From: Rutidosis leptorrhynchoides
Lineage: Eukaryota; Streptophyta; Magnoliopsida; Asterales; Asteraceae
NCBI RefSeq assembly: GCF_046630445.1
Contig: NC_092338.1
Location: forward strand, 345,779,501-345,843,500
DNA: 64,000 nt
Direction of reading: 5' to 3'
Position 1 is the stretch's first letter. The number at the start of each line of letters is the position of its first letter. The notes beneath the pieces are model-generated. The model made no database searches. It saw nothing but the letters and a program-made list of their open reading frames with translations, and was not told the origin of the DNA. The position numbers and the translations under genes were made by a program. Shown in pieces: positions 1 through 10,242 of this stretch.

Positions 1-68
1 ATTTATGTGTGTGTGTGTGTGTCGAAGCATAAATGTGCGAGCTTTATAGATGTTTGCTGAGATTGATC

Positions 69-118
69 CCCATGCGATCGCATGGGTTTCATGCCCATTT
101 GCCATGCGATCGCATGGC
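69..118. repeat. Two 18-bp palindromes around GCGATCGC
   Basis: A perfect palindrome CCCATGCGATCGCATGGG occupies 69-86. A second, GCCATGCGATCGCATGGC, occupies 101-118. They share a 16-bp core and start 32 bp apart, inside the LTR fragment. Function is unknown. Confidence 0.9.
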
Positions 119-170
119 CAGCTGGTACGCACCCAATATGTTTTGTTTTCTTGTTTGTCTACATATTATT

Positions 171-351
171 CACTGTAGCAAATAGTGTTACTGTAGCAAA
201 TAGTGTTTACTATAGCAAATAGTGTTTACTGTAGCAAATAGTATTTATTGTAGCAAAGTCATTTTTTACTTTAGCAAATAGTGTTTTACTGTAGCAAAGT
301 CGTTTTTACTGTAGTAAATAGTGTTTTACTGTAACAAATAGTGTTTTACTT
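171..351. repeat. Degenerate ~19-bp tandem repeat (ACTGTAGCAAATAGTGTTT)
   Basis: About nine imperfect units of ACTGTAGCAAATAGTGTTT run head to tail, with units varying by single substitutions and by the AAAGTC variant. It lies inside the LTR fragment. Confidence 0.85.
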
Positions 352-530
352 GTTCATCTTAAACGTTTTAGTTAACTTATCTAAATATCAATCGAATCAA
401 TAAACAAATATTACTATCGTTTACTAAATAACTTGAAATTATATATATGTATATATCTTTATTTAATATAAATAAATCAGTTTTTAAATACGCATTGCAA
501 GTTATTTATGAATACTTAATATTACAACTT

Positions 531-534
<4 letters not shown>

Positions 535-577
<43 letters not shown>
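535..577. repeat. (TA)n microsatellite
   Basis: Uninterrupted TA dinucleotides for about 43 bp inside the LTR fragment. Confidence 0.95.
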
Positions 578-580
<3 letters not shown>

Positions 581-785
581 CGTGAATCGTCGGTCAATAG
601 TCAAAGGTTAACTAAATATATAACATTAGTTCAAAAATTTTGAGAATCAATATTACAGACTTTGCTTATCGTGTCGGAAACATATAAAGATTAAGTTTAA
701 ATTTGGTCAGAAATTTCCGGGTCATCACATAATACGATTCACAATTGTACAAGAATAACATTATGGCACTTGATTGTAGACGAAT

Positions 786-1510
786 ACAATAAACGGAGAA
801 CACCATTTGAACGTACAAAAGATGCGCTGTCGTCGAAGTGGACAAAGTTGATTGCAACAACTATAACGCTATATATCACCATTTGAAAAAAGAATGGCGA
901 AGTGGAGAAAATGATCAACTTTTCCAATGATGGTGTGACGAACAATTTCGTATCGAGGTTGGAGAGGTTTTTCCAAGTTATATGGCTTGGAGCTTTTTGA
1001 TGAACAGGCCAAAGTTGCTACATCCCGAACCAGTTGTTGTTGGTAGGCAAAACACCCGACGTGAACACGTGCTTGAAGACATAAATAGTGGTGAACCTGA
1101 TGCGTTTGACTTGAACGGAGATGAAGAAAGTCAAAGAAACCCAAACGAGGAGCTTTTAGGTGATGATCTTTAGCCCCGTCCACCCAAAAAACTAAGAAAA
1201 TCAAGGAACTCAAGAGCCTCGACAAGCTAAGGGAATCAAGGAAAAAGTCAAATGATTTCGCGGAATCAAACTCGAGAGTCTTTGCATTTATGTTTGAAAT
1301 AAAACTTTGAAGAAGTTTGTTTCACACAGAAAAGTTACTATAATCAAATGAAAATGAAATCACAGTTAAGGATTTTGGCAGTAGATACATATAACTTGAG
1401 TGATAAAGACATGAAAGCAATGGATAAGAAAACGAAGAAGATCTGTCGAGAGATGGCGTTGGAAGAACTGGATCCGGAGGAGGAAACACAGTGGTTCATC
1501 GTATAAATTG
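786..1510 (+). pseudogene. Decayed NAM-associated / GST T3-like protein fragment
   Basis: Conceptual translation gives pieces in the order expected for the plant family annotated as glutathione S-transferase T3-like with a NAM-associated C-terminal domain: a SSKW-type segment, then NYNAIYHHLKKEWRSGEND, then a W-x-L-x(3)-PK segment near 982-1020, then PRPPKKLRKSR near 1174. A charged C-terminal helix lies near 1360-1505 (open to TAA at 1504). The reading frame changes near 830 and 1180, and stops occur at about 931 and 1171, so it is not translatable as one protein. These proteins have trihelix/SANT-like DNA-binding relatives and often derive from domesticated transposon-associated genes. Family call rests on motif order and is moderate. 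Confidence 0.5.
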
Positions 1511-1984
1511 TAGTTTGTTTAATTCGTATCGAATAAGTAGATATTCATCAGGAAAACACTAAAAGACACTGAAAACTGACCACCACGACATCCAATGCTC
1601 TTATATCCATCATGTTTAATCAGCTCAGTAGTTGACATCTTGATGTTTTCACTATAAGTATTAATTCAAGCTACTCTTGTAGCATACATTGAGATGTTAG
1701 AGGAAGAATTGAAAGCAGTCACTAGCCAATCCGGTTGAACTGCATATATTTAAATAAAAATATTCGACATGAAAAAATAAACTTCACATGTTTATTATAT
1801 TCATATCTTCTCTTCAATATATGAAAGTAAGACTTAAATAAAGTCATCTTTTGTTTAAAAAAATCAAATATTAACCTTTAGATTAGCTTATAACTTTGAA
1901 TTTTAACCATTAATTTAATTTATGATATCATATTTGTCTCACTTCAATTAAACCATTGATTTAAATTTTACAATTGATGTAGGT

Positions 1985-2085
1985 GGTAATTTAAGCTATA
2001 AATAGGTCTTATGCCTTCACTTTTGTTCAATTGTAGGTTATATACCGAAAATAATACTATTGTAGTACATAAACAAATAGCGTAT
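1985..2085 (+). repeat. Repeat X, left copy
   Basis: Contains ATTGTAGGTTATATACCGAA and AATAATACTATTGTAGTAC. The reverse complement of 25065-25170 carries the same string with few changes. Repeat family not recognised. Confidence 0.7.
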
Positions 2086-2506
2086 TCATATAAACTATGA
2101 AACTTTTTTTAACCTGCAATTGAAAAAGGTGATGACTTGAAATCCAACTTGGTGTTGAGTTGTCTTTAATGGTATCATTTTTTATATATTTTTTATTTCC
2201 ATATCATTTTTTATTTCCATATCATTTTCATTTTTACAAACCCTCCATCTTCATTACAAGAATTCAAAATACAAATTAACACATTTTTGAGTAACAAACA
2301 CATTTTTTCCAAAAATTTGTTAATAGTAATACAAAGTAACAAACACTTTTTGAGTAACAAACACTTTTTGAGTAACAAACACAAGTTAACAAACACATCG
2401 AGGGAATAATAGGTGAGCTTCTTTCCTGCCTGAAAATCTGTCATCGTTACTGTCATAGGTTGCAGGGCCCTAGTACTGTCGTTACTATCTCCGTTCAAAT
2501 TCGCTC

Positions 2507-2548
2507 TCTCAATTTGGCGTCAAATTAAACACCTAATTGAATCAATAA

Positions 2549-2555
<7 letters not shown>
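2507..2555 (+). repeat. Repeat Y, left copy
   Basis: Contains AAATTAAACACCTAATTGAA and TCAATAAACATAT, which recur in the same orientation at 24930-24967. The orientation of Y is the same in both places whereas X is inverted. Confidence 0.75.
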
Positions 2556-2585
<30 letters not shown>

Positions 2586-2647
2586 AGCACATCCGAAGTT
2601 TTCACCCGAGAAGAACGACCTAAACCCATATATGATAACAATGGCCG

Positions 2648-4649
2648 TGTAACAACCCTGCTATTTCTGTTAAGCTTCGTTAACTGTCCGTTAAGTTATT
2701 TAACGGAACTTACTTGAATTTTGTGTATTTGATCTAATTAAATGCGTACTTGAGTTCATGATGAACTACGATATTTAATATATGATTATATTAGCCAGAA
2801 AACCTATTTCATGTTTTGAAACACTGAGAAAAAGATACGATTTTGAAAACTGCAACAGAGGTCCCATGAGACTGCGAAACGTTCAATTTTTGATAAAATA
2901 ATTATTTTTAATAAATATTAACTTTAAGAAAAACATATTTAATTTATTATATATTTAATGAATTAAACTTGGTGGGATGCATTTTAACGACCGATTAACG
3001 TTCCGGGAACTCGGTACGGTTAACGGCAACTAGAAACGAACCACACTTAGCGTACTAGCAAGACAAAGCATAATGTAATTTATTTTTAATAATTATATTA
3101 TATAATTATTATGTTTTAAAAATACTTTCAATTTATTATAATTTATATAGATTAAAAACTAGAGAAATTAACGTTTATCGATCCGGTTTGCGTTTTCGGC
3201 TAACGACACTTAATGGGTACACTTAGAAAACTTGTCTAGAAACATTTGTGAGCCCATGGACTCCCTTTTGGACTGTTTGGCTGAATTCCTATCACCCCAC
3301 CCATTTATGTGATTAATTTAAGCCCATGTGTGATAAACTAGTGATTTAAGCCCTAACCTAATTAAGGAAATAAGTATATAAAGCCTTTTAATCATAATTC
3401 CTTCCACCCTAACCCCATCCACCCTATAAGTTGTCGATCAATTATATAGTGTACAAGGGTCTAGTGCTCAATTGATTGTGATTGCATATGTTGTTAGTCG
3501 TTATTTTGCGCGATTGATGTATTTTGTTTGAATCACGAATTGGTTTGCTATGAATCTGATGAGATGAGTTTATTTACTATTAATATATGGTATCTAGATG
3601 GATATATCTCAAAAAATTAATAAATTTGGACTTTGGATTTGCGTATTTTCATTACTGTATGCGTAACTTATGCTTAATTGAAGTTTTGCTAGGGTTTTGC
3701 ATGCAATACGAATTTTCCGATGTTTATGCTTTGTGAATGAGTTATTGTCATGCTAACCATTAGATTCCTTGTTAAAAATCACTCAAGTTAGGCATAAGAA
3801 TCATGTTAAAGGTTATGTATAGCTCTCGGTATGATTAAACGAATATTGGTGACTTGTATTGCTCAGAAACTGTCTTTATATACACTCTAAATGACCTCAC
3901 ATGAACTAGAAATTACTTGAGACTTTTATCTTCTGAATTATCGTTATTTAGATGTTCCTAAACATATTGCATTTGTATGATAGCTTCTGGAAATATTGTT
4001 TGCTATGTGTTATATGCATCACCAAATGACATGTCTGAATGTTGTCCAAAACAGAAGGTCTGACTTTAGGGAATAAACTGTACAAAATGGTTAAATGAAA
4101 TGCCTTGATTATTTTAACACTGAAAATATGAGGTGTCTAGAGTCACCTCCAATTGGCCGTTCATTAATAGCTATTTTATAAATTAAATGAGAATTTTTCT
4201 AAAACTGTTGCGCGAGCATAAACTGATTTGGTAAACCTTAACTAGACCTTATCTGAAACCTGGCTTGCAGACATCGTATGAGGCCCTGGATAGAATTTTT
4301 GGAAACGTTTATGGGTATAGTTATGATATGGAGTTTTCCATATTACCATGACTTATGTGCTATGAATTATGTTCGTTGTTTGTAAGTTGTGCATGAATTT
4401 TATGCTATACGATAAACTGTGAACGCGTACTTGACAAACTGTGAGCTAAAACATGTTAGTTGACTTAGAATTTACATGTTGACTAAGATTTCATGACCTA
4501 CTGATATGGTTGACTTTAGTTTATCACATTGGCCAAGTTTGACTTTTTGTTTGACTTTGGTTGACTTTTGTGACTTACTTGGACTAGTTGACTTTTGCTT
4601 ACATGTTGAGTCAGTCTGAGCACTAGGACTATGCGTACAGTATGGGTTG
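2648..4649 (+). mobile_element. Truncated LTR-like block beginning TGTAACAACCC
   Basis: A TG start followed by TAACAACCC is typical of Gypsy LTRs. A TATA-like TATATAAAG lies at about 3375, and there is no coding signal through 2 kb, as expected for an LTR. It contains repeated TTGACTTT motifs near 4500-4600. It is cut at 4649 by Athila element A, so no second LTR, PBS or target duplication can be seen. An LTR is the best reading but other noncoding repeats remain possible. Confidence 0.4.
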
Positions 4650-6657
4650 TGATGTCGTAGGGGGTGTATACAAATTAGTATTATTTTTAGTGCGAAATAC
4701 TATTAAATATGCTACAATTTTACACAAGTTATTTATTTATTTATCGAGTGGATATACTTAAACCTTGCTACAACACTTATAGGCAGTATACCTAATCGTA
4801 TTATAGTATAGTTTTTAGTAAGTCCGGTTCGTTCCACAGGGAGCTCGTGAAGTATAACACTATATTTTTTTTACACACAATAATTGTAAAAATACAAATA
4901 TATATATATATATATAAGTAATATTATTATTATAAAGGGGGGTTTTTACCGTTTAATGACCGGTTTGTCGATTTTAAAACTTTAGTTGCAGTTAAAACCA
5001 AATGTAAAATATTAAAAATAAATACAAGACTTAAATTAAAGCATAAAGTAAATAACGATAATGAAATTGCGAATAATAAAAGTGCGATAAAATAAACTTG
5101 CGATAATTAAAAAGTACGATAATTAAAAGTGCAATTAAATACAATAATAATAAAAAATACGAATATTAGAAGTGCAATTAAATATAAAATAAAGGAAATT
5201 AAATATGAAATAAAAGAATTATGCTTATTTAAACTTCCGTAATCATGATGTTTGACGTGTTGATTTTAGTTTTATGCCCATGGGTTAATTGTCCTTTGTC
5301 CTGGATTATTTAATATGTCCGTCTGGTTTTTGTCCATAACAGTCCATCAGTTATAAATATAAAGTGCGAGTGTCCTCGTCAAATTATTCTTATACCCGAA
5401 GTTAAATATTCCAACTAATTGGGGACTTAAACTGTAACAAGATTTTAATACTTTGTTTAGTAATTACACCAGGATGTCGACTGAGTGTAACCCAAAGCTT
5501 TAATATTTTGTTATCAATTATACCAAGTGTCCTTGTACATAATTTCACCCCTGTTTTAATTATTCTAGTGGCTATTAATCCATTCCCGTGTCCGGTTAGA
5601 TGAACGATTATTCGTACATATAAATACCCCGCCCATCGTGTCCGATTGAGTGTATATGGTAATTTATAGGGACGCCCAATTGTAAATCTTTATATTAACA
5701 TTAACAAACTATCATTTAGTTAAACAAATATAAAGCCCATTAATAGCCCATAGTCTAATTTCCACAAGTGTCGTTCTTTTGTCCAAACCCCAATTATGGT
5801 ACAAAGCCCAATTACCCAATTTTAGTAATTAGCCCAACATCATGATTACTTCGTTTTAAATAAGCATAATAATAACTTAGCTACGAGACATTAATGTAAA
5901 AAGGTTGAACATAACTTACAATGATTAAAAATAGCGTAGCGTTACACGGACAGAATTTCGACTTACACACTCAAACGATCTCTATCATAAATCTTATTAT
6001 TATCATAATTTAAAATTAAAATTAAGATTATTGTTATATCTTATTAAGTTAACATTATGATAGAGATATAGAATATAGATATTGATAATTGATATTGATA
6101 ATAGATAGATGGATCGATATATAAATAGAAATATGATAGAAAAAGGTGTCGTTAAAATTGATCGAATACACTGCCTTTTATAGGCGAATTTTGAAATTGA
6201 ATTTTCATTTACGACCCCTGAACTATGCTCAATTAACAACTTTTTATTATTTAATATTATTCTTATTATGAATTATTTAAATATTATATTTTATTCTTGT
6301 GCATAGTTGACTCGTAATTTTTACACCGTTGCGTCGAGCGTTGAGAGTTGACTCATGTCCCGGTTCCGGATTTTCGAACGTCCTTTCGTACAATTTTATA
6401 TCGTGTACTTTGCGTTTTGTAACTTGTACTCTTGTCATTTTTAGACGTTCTTTATCAATAATTTGAACCTTTTTAATTGAATCTTGTACTTTTTAGCTTT
6501 TTGGACCTTTCTGTCTTCAATTCGTCGTTTTCGCCTTTTGTCTTCGCACTTATTTAATATAAACGAATATTACTTGAAAATGGAACAATTGCAACTAAAA
6601 TCTTGTCTTTCTTGGGGGATAATGCAATGAAATATGTATTCATTTTTAGCCTTATCA
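4650..6657 (-). repeat. 3' LTR of element A
   Basis: 2008 bp. Plus-strand ends are TGATGTCGTAGGGGG and TTTTTAGCCTTATCA. It is almost identical to 17139-19227 except for a (TA)n tract of about 18 bp here versus about 98 bp there. Its inner end adjoins the PPT at 6658. Confidence 0.9.
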
Positions 6658-6672
6658 ATATTCCCACACTTA
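6658..6672 (-). promoter_or_regulatory. Polypurine tract of element A
   Basis: Minus-strand reading AAGTGTGGGAATAT directly precedes the TGATAAGG start of the 3' LTR. It is preceded by GCTTGAGGACAAGCAACGC, a context common before Athila PPTs. The PPT primes plus-strand DNA synthesis. Confidence 0.7.
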
Positions 6673-9653
6673 AGCGTTGCTTGTCCTCAAGCAATATAGT
6701 CTTGAAAAACACTTGAATCACTTCTTTATTCTTCACACTTTGTACATCAGTGATTTCAATATGGCGGTATGAACAATGGTAGTAACAATGTAACCATGGT
6801 TAAAGGTGGGTGTGTCATCCACAGTTGCCTCGGGTTTAGGTCAACGACACTTGCAATCAAATAGCCGATTTACTTTCGGTTTCCAAAGCAAAGTGCACAT
6901 TTGAAAGGCGGTTTACAGTCCCACATGACTATAAAAATTTAGATCCTTAAGGAAATTGGATCTTTATGAAAACATTTGATCTTTTGAAAATTCAAGCTAG
7001 ATTTTACCCTAGACAAGTTTTCTGATTTGATCCATCATTGGTGTTGCAAAATATATTTGTGGATCAATATTTTGGCTAAAACTTTTAGGTTCGTGTAATC
7101 TACTGCTATCCCGGTATCGGAAAGCACACATCCAGTTTACTTGTTCCGTATATTACCTTTCGGTAAACTACCGTCCGGTTGTAAAGGAAAGCGATGAACA
7201 AGAAACTGTTAAGGCAATGTCCCGTGAGATGCAGATGATTATGGTCTTTTAACATGTCAGATGCTAGAACTATCCTTGGTAGGAGCAATAGTAAAGATCA
7301 TCCTATGATTTTTCGGTCTGGCACAAGGTCCTGTCTCCGACCATGCTATGCAACCACCGTTCTTACGGTTGACACCCGATTTTGTTCAGGTGACCTAATG
7401 AATTCCAGGTGAATTCCTAGGATTTTACGTTCAATGGTAATGAACGCATTGAAAATGGATTTTCAGAAAACAAATCGGTTTGTATTTTTGATCAAAATAT
7501 TTTCTCGTTCAAGCTCGAGTTTAGATATCATTGAATTTCATGAGTTTGAATTCTCAATCTTTAAGGTCAATCTCAAGGATTGAGTAATATCAGTCTTAAA
7601 AGCTGATTTTTAATCTTTAAGGAGATTATCCTTTCTGGGGATCTGATTCATTAGTCTTATCAAGCTAATTTGCACGATGCCCCCCCATTGTACGAGATAA
7701 ATCCTTCTCATGGTTAGGATAAATCTGACCACCTGGCGACCCTGTTTGATGCCGAGGTCCGTGGATTTCCTGCTGATTTTAGTGATGACTTTTCTAGATT
7801 TTTCGTCAACCTACAGCTGGTCTGGACGACAACTTCATGACCGAAATCAAGAAGCGCGTTTCTTTTTCGGAAGACTTTACTTCCTTTTAATGATGGAATT
7901 GATTCATCGTGTAGATCCATCTCTTCTTTTCTTTCATCGGGTAAAACAGTTTAGTTTAGTCCAAAGCAAAAGTATTTTCAGTTATTTGTTACAAAAATAT
8001 GTGACATATGTTTAAGATAACTTGGTAAATTTTTCCACACTTGGCTTTTATTTTCCTTTTTATCGTCCTCTATTCCATTTTAAATGAATTTCAACATTTT
8101 GGTTTGTTTCTCAATTTATGTCCTTTCCGAGGTAACAATAATTTCGGTGTTAAAACCTAGTTTTATCGTTCATAAATATGTATAAACATGATTTTGAGTT
8201 CATTTAATTAAAAATTTTGAAAATTTTTACTAGAATTGGGTAGTCAGTATATAAGACTAGGGCTGTTCTTTATTATCAGAGAGCACTAGATTCTAATACA
8301 ACTACTGCTTTACTAGTATTTTTAATGGTAACCAAGTGTATAAAGTAAAAAAAATTTTAAAATCCGAAAGAATTTAACCCCTTCCCACACTTAAGATCTT
8401 GCAATGCCCTCATTTGCAAGAAATCAGTAACAATTTAAATTATTGAGGGTGATAAGCGTAGAAAAGTGATTAAATTTTACCAAAGTTTCAAACATATTGT
8501 TGTTTGTTTGTTGAATGATAAATGGTGCACGTCATTTGTTTATTCCGTCTTGTTTGTTATTTCACACATATTTTGCATCTTGTCGTCAAAATTACTTGCT
8601 TTTGCTGAACTTAATGCCAGTCTTTGAAAACGCGTTGTTTTACCCTGTCTTGTAAGATAAACTACAAACAAATATGTACATACTATTTTTTTTTTTTTAT
8701 AAAACCTTTAACTTATAAAACAAATATTAATTAATTTTAAAAATTTGTTTCTTTTAAGAATGAGGGCGTTTCGGAACGATGCCCTAGTCCGTCCCTCGAC
8801 AAAATTTTAAAATTTGTCTTTTTGTAGCGATTGTTTTAAAAGCTAAGATTTTAGGGTTTATTTTTTTTTTTTTTTAATGTTTTTGGCATACTTTAATTCA
8901 ATAAGATTAAAAATAATGATAATAATAACTCTCGTCCCTCCCTCGGGTAAAGCAATTTCGGTTCAATAACCTAGTCTTCAACTTACGACGAATTTTAAAA
9001 ATCATATTTTTAACTTAATGAGATAAAGTAAATTTTTGTTTTTAAATTCACACAATTTAAATATAAAATTCAAAATTAATATTAAAAATTCACACCAAAC
9101 TTAAAATTTGAAATGCATAAAATTAAAAAATTCATATTAAAAATTCACACCAAACTTAATTTAAAAATTCATATTATAAATTCACACCAAACTTATATTA
9201 ATTTTTCAAATATTTACAATTTTAAAAATATTGTTTTTACAAAGTTTACAATATTAATTTAAGATTTAAATATTAATTTTAAAAACATGGTAAAAATAAA
9301 ATTAAAAATCTTTTTGACTTTTTATCCCACTTTAATCAATCAAATATTATCAAAAATATGCGCCCCTCTTTTCGGTAAAGTAATTTCGGTTCCAAGACCT
9401 AATTTAACTCATGACGAATTTTTGAAATATTTTGGGTCGATTGATTAAAGATATTTATACCTTAAGAATAAACGTTAAATTTCGCAGTGATGTAATAAAT
9501 TTTTGAATGATATCAATAATTTCGGTCGCCAAACCTAATTTTATTCAATACCAATTTAATACTTTTTAGCGAACAAATTAGCGTTTATTATCAAAAGGTT
9601 AAAAATAAAAATAAAAATAAAAACTGTACAGACATACCTGTGAAATAGATTTC
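6673..9653 (-). other. Long noncoding 3' region of element A
   Basis: About 3 kb without a credible protein. The longest open frames (for example 7710-8015, plus) have no recognisable motif and atypical composition. It contains a second PPT-like AAGTGTGGGAAGGGG (minus) at about 8376-8391, three AATTCACACCAAACTTA repeats at about 9090-9195, and AT-rich tracts. The same region recurs at 19243-22219 with about 99% identity. Confidence 0.7.
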
Positions 9654-10070
9654 TTAGTTATATGATCTATCCCATTCATAAGATAGTCGGTTTAATTGGT
9701 TTTCCATAGCTACATAGGCGTAACCTCGAGCATTCAGTGTCTTTTCTTCTAAACATATGAACGGTCCGTCTCTGCATAAAGTAACAAATTCGGTATTTGA
9801 ATAGGTTTGATTATTTGAACATTTACCTCCATGTGACCATTTTCCGCATTTGTGACATCTTTCTAGGTGTCGTGCTCTTCTTTTCGCTGCGGATTTTGAT
9901 TTTCCTTTACCAAATTGTAACTTATTATCTTCGCATCTGGATTCTTTTCTAACTCCGTCCATTCTTTCTCTGATTACTGATACTATTTCACTCGGTAGTA
10001 TGTCATTATTACGTTTAGTGATCAAATCGTGTAGCATTAGACCATGGTTTAGTTCACAGGCAGTCTTCAT
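9654..10070 (-). CDS. Small Arg-rich zinc-knuckle ORF downstream of Athila pol (138 aa)
   Basis: Open ATG-to-stop frame in the position where Athila elements usually have an env-like ORF, 172 bp after the pol stop. Residues 63-67 are KRRAR, immediately before a knuckle formed by C72, C75, H80 and C84 (CX2CX4HX3C). The N-terminal half is mixed helical and the C-terminus is acidic and aromatic. No signal peptide or membrane segment is visible, so it is not an Env. An Arg-rich block joined to a zinc knuckle suggests nucleic-acid binding. The layout recalls the small cysteine-rich nucleic-acid-binding proteins of Betaflexiviridae, but that is only a motif-level resemblance. The ORF is intact also in copy B and part-duplicated in C, while pol beside it is broken. 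Confidence 0.65.
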   Translation of the reverse strand: MKTACELNHGLMLHDLITKRNNDILPSEIVSVIRERMDGVRKESRCEDNKLQFGKGKSKSAAKRRARHLERCHKCGKWSHGGKCSNNQTYSNTEFVTLCRDGPFICLEEKTLNARGYAYVAMENQLNRLSYEWDRSYN

Positions 10071-10242
10071 TTTGTAAAAACCTAAAAAAAATAAAAATTC
10101 AGAATGGGGGGAGAAGACTAGTTCTTTAGGGTCTGCTAGGGAAAGACCATTCGGGTTCCATTTTCGAGAACTACACGAAAACAGAAAATCTAACTCTAAC
10201 AGAAATACATATTATCCTTTAAAGACTTGATTCTCCCCACAC

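Larger units (their letters stand above)
1..729 (-). mobile_element. LTR fragment of a Tekay-like Gypsy element (minus orientation)
   Basis: Read on the minus strand, a TG-start lies at 729 and the first ~150 bases closely resemble the start of the E LTRs (55900 and 62573), including the GACCCGGAAATTTC motif and the CCGACACGATAAGCAAA stretch. The segment near 578-600 also matches the D LTRs (37903 and 47963). The LTR continues past the left window edge, so it could be a solo LTR or part of a full element. It contains two 18-bp palindromes, a ~19-bp tandem repeat and a (TA)n tract. Relationship to E and D is seen directly; clade is inferred. Confidence 0.65.
1511..2647. other. Intergenic, simple repeats, no gene
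   Basis: AT-rich sequence with no coding signal. It holds repeat X (1985-2085) and repeat Y (2507-2555), both also present at 24918-25170. A short tandem repeat of GAGTAACAAACACTTTTT-type units lies around 2275-2400, and a (CA)n run at about 2556-2584. Confidence 0.6.

Noticed and set aside
171..351. CRISPR-like array of ~19-bp units
   Set aside because: Units are contiguous without spacers, degenerate, and lie in a plant LTR; it is a minisatellite.
6003..6239. 78-aa ORF inside the Athila LTRs (also 18573-18809)
   Set aside because: AT-rich, Ile/Tyr-rich translation within an LTR; no motif and no start context.
7710..8015. 101-aa plus-strand ORF in the Athila 3' region, present also at 20280-20585
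   Set aside because: It is antisense to the element, has no motif, and its presence in both copies follows from the ~99% identity of A and B.
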